This document shows, one piece after another, positions 12,640 to 14,398 of a stretch of 14,398 nucleotides of DNA. The position numbers were made by a program, and so were the translations under genes. Within the stretch, counting starts at the first letter, position 1. The number at the start of each line of letters is the position of its first letter. This DNA comes from an uncultured Campylobacter sp. (GTDB lineage: Bacteria; Campylobacterota; Campylobacteria; Campylobacterales; Campylobacteraceae). The stretch lies in NCBI GenBank assembly GCA_905373295.1, contig CAJPSJ010000019.1, positions 1-14,398 of the forward strand, written 5' to 3'. Below the pieces are notes generated by a model. That model was not told the DNA's origin. It did not search any database and was given only the letters and a program-made list of their open reading frames with translations.

Positions 12640-14398
12640 ATGGCAAAAGTTATGAAAACGATGGACGGAAACGAGGCGGCGGCTTACGTCTCATACGCCT
12701 TTACCGAGGTCGCAGGCATCTATCCGATCACGCCTAGCTCGCCTATGGCGGATTACACCGATATCTGGGCGTCGCAGGGCAAGAAAAACCTCTTCGGCAT
12801 GCCCGTCAAGGTGGTCGAGATGCAAAGCGAGGGCGGCGCGGCGGGCACCGTGCACGGCTCACTCCAAGCGGGTGCGCTAACGACGACGTACACCGCATCG
12901 CAGGGGCTTTTGCTAAAAATTCCAAACATGTACAAGATCGCAGGCCAGATGCTTCCGGGCGTCATTCACGTCGCGGCGCGCGCGCTTGCGGCGCAGGCGC
13001 TCTCCATCTTCGGCGATCATCAAGACGTCTACGCCTGTCGCCAAAGCGGCTTTGCGATGCTTGCAAGCGACAGCGTGCAGGAGGTGATGGATCTGGGCGG
13101 TATCGCGCATCTTGCGGCGATTAAGGGGCGAGTGCCGTTTTTGCACTTTTTCGACGGATTTCGCACGAGCCATGAAATTCAAAAGATCGAGGTGATGGAC
13201 TATGCCGAGTTTGATCGCTTGCTCGATCGCGAGGCCGTGGGTAAATTTAGAGCTGACGCGCTAAGCTCCGAGCACCCCAAAACTCGCGGTACGGCGCAAA
13301 ACGACGACGTGTATTTTCAAACGCGCGAGCTAACCAATAAATTTTACGACGCGCTTCCGGACATCGTCGCGGAGTATATGAGCGAAATTTCAAAGATCAC
13401 GGGGCGGTCGTACGCGCCTTTCGTCTATTACGGCGCAAGTGAGCCGCAGCGCGTGATCGTCGCGATGGGCTCGGTCAATCAAGCCCTTGAAGAGGTGGTC
13501 GATCATCTAAACGCGAAGGACGAGAAAGTGGGCATACTAAAAGTGCATCTCTACAGGCCTTTCAGCCTCAAATATCTCTTCGCCGCGATGCCTAAAAGTG
13601 TGCGTAAAATCGCCGTGCTTGATCGCACGAAGGAGCCCGGCAGTCTCGGCGAGCCGCTGTATCTGGATATAAAAGCCGCATTTTACGGGCACGAGGACGC
13701 CCCACTCATCGTGGGCGGTCGCTACGGTCTAAGCTCCAAAGACGTCGATCCCGCGCAGCTAATCGCCGTGTATGAAAATTTAAAGGCGGACGAGCCTAAA
13801 AACGGCTTTACGATCGGCATCGACGACGATGTGACTCATCTATCTCTACCCGTGGGAGATAAAATTTCGCTCGGCTACGAGGATGAGACCGAGTGCTTAT
13901 TTTACGGTCTGGGCGCGGACGGCACCGTGGGCGCGAATAAAAATTCCGTCAAAATCATCGGCGATAAAACAGATCTTTATGCGCAGGCGTATTTCGCCTA
14001 CGACAGCAAAAAATCCGGCGGCTACACGCGCTCGCACCTGCGCTTCGGCAAAAGGCCGATCCGCTCGACCTATCTCGTCTCAAATCCGCATTTCGTTGCT
14101 TGCTCGGTCGCTGCGTATCTGGACATCTACGACGTCATCGGGGGCATCCGCGAGGGAGGGACCTTTCTTTTAAATTCCATCTGGGATGCCGAGCAGACGG
14201 CGGCAAAGCTTCCGAATAAGGTCAAAAAAATTCTAGCCCAAAGACGGGTAAAATTTTATATCCTAAACGCCACCAAGCTGGCACGCGATATAGGGCTCGG
14301 AGGCCGCACAAATACGATCATGCAATCGGCGTTTTTCAAGCTCAGCGGCATCATTCCGTTCGAGCAGGCGCAGAGCTATATGAAAGAATACGCCAAGA
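12640..14398 (+). CDS. nifJ: Pyruvate:ferredoxin/flavodoxin oxidoreductase (N-terminal half, cut by window end)
   Basis: Cytoplasmic enzyme that oxidatively decarboxylates pyruvate with CoA to acetyl-CoA and reduces ferredoxin or flavodoxin. About 586 codons of a single-chain protein that is usually near 1,190 residues are visible. The frame is open from ATG 12640 to the edge without interruption. The first domain begins MKTMDGNEAAAYVSYAF and carries YPITPSSP (28-35), VEMQSEGGAAG from about residue 59 (its Glu is the expected thiamine-activating residue), SIFGDHQDV near 122 and FFDGFRTSHE (160-169). The second domain includes VAMGSVNQA and LYRPF near 310. The gamma domain starts at about 422 with GLGADGTVGANKNS and contains SGGYTRSHLRFG. 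The Fe-S and second TPP-binding parts lie beyond the window. It has its own promoter and appears to be a central-metabolism housekeeping gene unrelated to the preceding operon. Confidence 0.93.
   Translation, partial: MAKVMKTMDGNEAAAYVSYAFTEVAGIYPITPSSPMADYTDIWASQGKKNLFGMPVKVVEMQSEGGAAGTVHGSLQAGALTTTYTASQGLLLKIPNMYKIAGQMLPGVIHVAARALAAQALSIFGDHQDVYACRQSGFAMLASDSVQEVMDLGGIAHLAAIKGRVPFLHFFDGFRTSHEIQKIEVMDYAEFDRLLDREAVGKFRADALSSEHPKTRGTAQNDDVYFQTRELTNKFYDALPDIVAEYMSEISKITGRSYAPFVYYGASEPQRVIVAMGSVNQALEEVVDHLNAKDEKVGILKVHLYRPFSLKYLFAAMPKSVRKIAVLDRTKEPGSLGEPLYLDIKAAFYGHEDAPLIVGGRYGLSSKDVDPAQLIAVYENLKADEPKNGFTIGIDDDVTHLSLPVGDKISLGYEDETECLFYGLGADGTVGANKNSVKIIGDKTDLYAQAYFAYDSKKSGGYTRSHLRFGKRPIRSTYLVSNPHFVACSVAAYLDIYDVIGGIREGGTFLLNSIWDAEQTAAKLPNKVKKILAQRRVKFYILNATKLARDIGLGGRTNTIMQSAFFKLSGIIPFEQAQSYMKEYAK

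Overview
The window looks like part of a chromosome from an oral-type, higher-GC Campylobacter or close epsilonproteobacterium (C. gracilis / C. showae / C. rectus group is my guess from general knowledge, not a search). Reasons: GC-rich codons interrupted by very frequent AAATTT/AAAATTTTA strings; a FccA/FccB/FccC-type periplasmic electron chain as known from Wolinella; a sensor kinase with the HQWxQPLN H-box common in this class; and a one-chain pyruvate:ferredoxin/flavodoxin oxidoreductase. No tRNA, rRNA, CRISPR array, insertion sequence or phage gene was seen.

Layout. (1) 1-120: tail of an upstream gene ending in a hydrophobic segment. (2) 113-1618: two-subunit class I hydro-lyase closely resembling E. 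coli L(+)-tartrate dehydratase TtdA/TtdB; the alpha gene carries a frameshift near 290. (3) 1868-3037, minus strand: SotB-type MFS efflux transporter, convergent with ttdB. (4) 3038-3531: non-coding, divergent promoter region. (5) 3532-4548: YeeE/TsuA-type sulfur-compound transporter. (6) 4829-12515: a tight same-strand operon of seven genes (gaps of 10-17 nt or overlaps of 7-11 nt). (7) 12640 to the right edge: pyruvate:ferredoxin/flavodoxin oxidoreductase, cut by the window end.

The operon at 4829-12515 is the notable system. In order it encodes an exported protein of the histidine/phenylalanine ammonia-lyase fold, an outer-membrane porin, a Tat-exported FAD reductase of the fumarate/urocanate reductase family, a periplasmic tetraheme cytochrome, a membrane-anchored NrfH/NapC-type tetraheme quinol dehydrogenase, a sensor kinase with a periplasmic sensor domain, and an OmpR-type response regulator. 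Together they read as a self-contained periplasmic eliminate-then-reduce respiration: a porin admits an amino-acid-like substrate, the lyase removes its amino group to give an acrylate, and the reductase uses that acrylate as terminal acceptor with electrons passing menaquinol -> NrfH-like -> tetraheme -> FAD. The lyase lacks the Ala-Ser-Gly triad that forms the MIO cofactor, which argues against ordinary histidine deamination. It suggests a substrate with a better leaving group, such as the trimethylammonium betaine ergothioneine (as for MIO-less ergothionase). The reductase keeps the catalytic Arg/His/Arg set but has lost the residues that bind the second carboxylate of fumarate. Substrate identity is inference.

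Two genes are frame-disrupted at short A-runs (ttdA near 290-293; response regulator at 12436-12441). They may be genuine mutations or sequence errors, and this should be settled before either is called non-functional.
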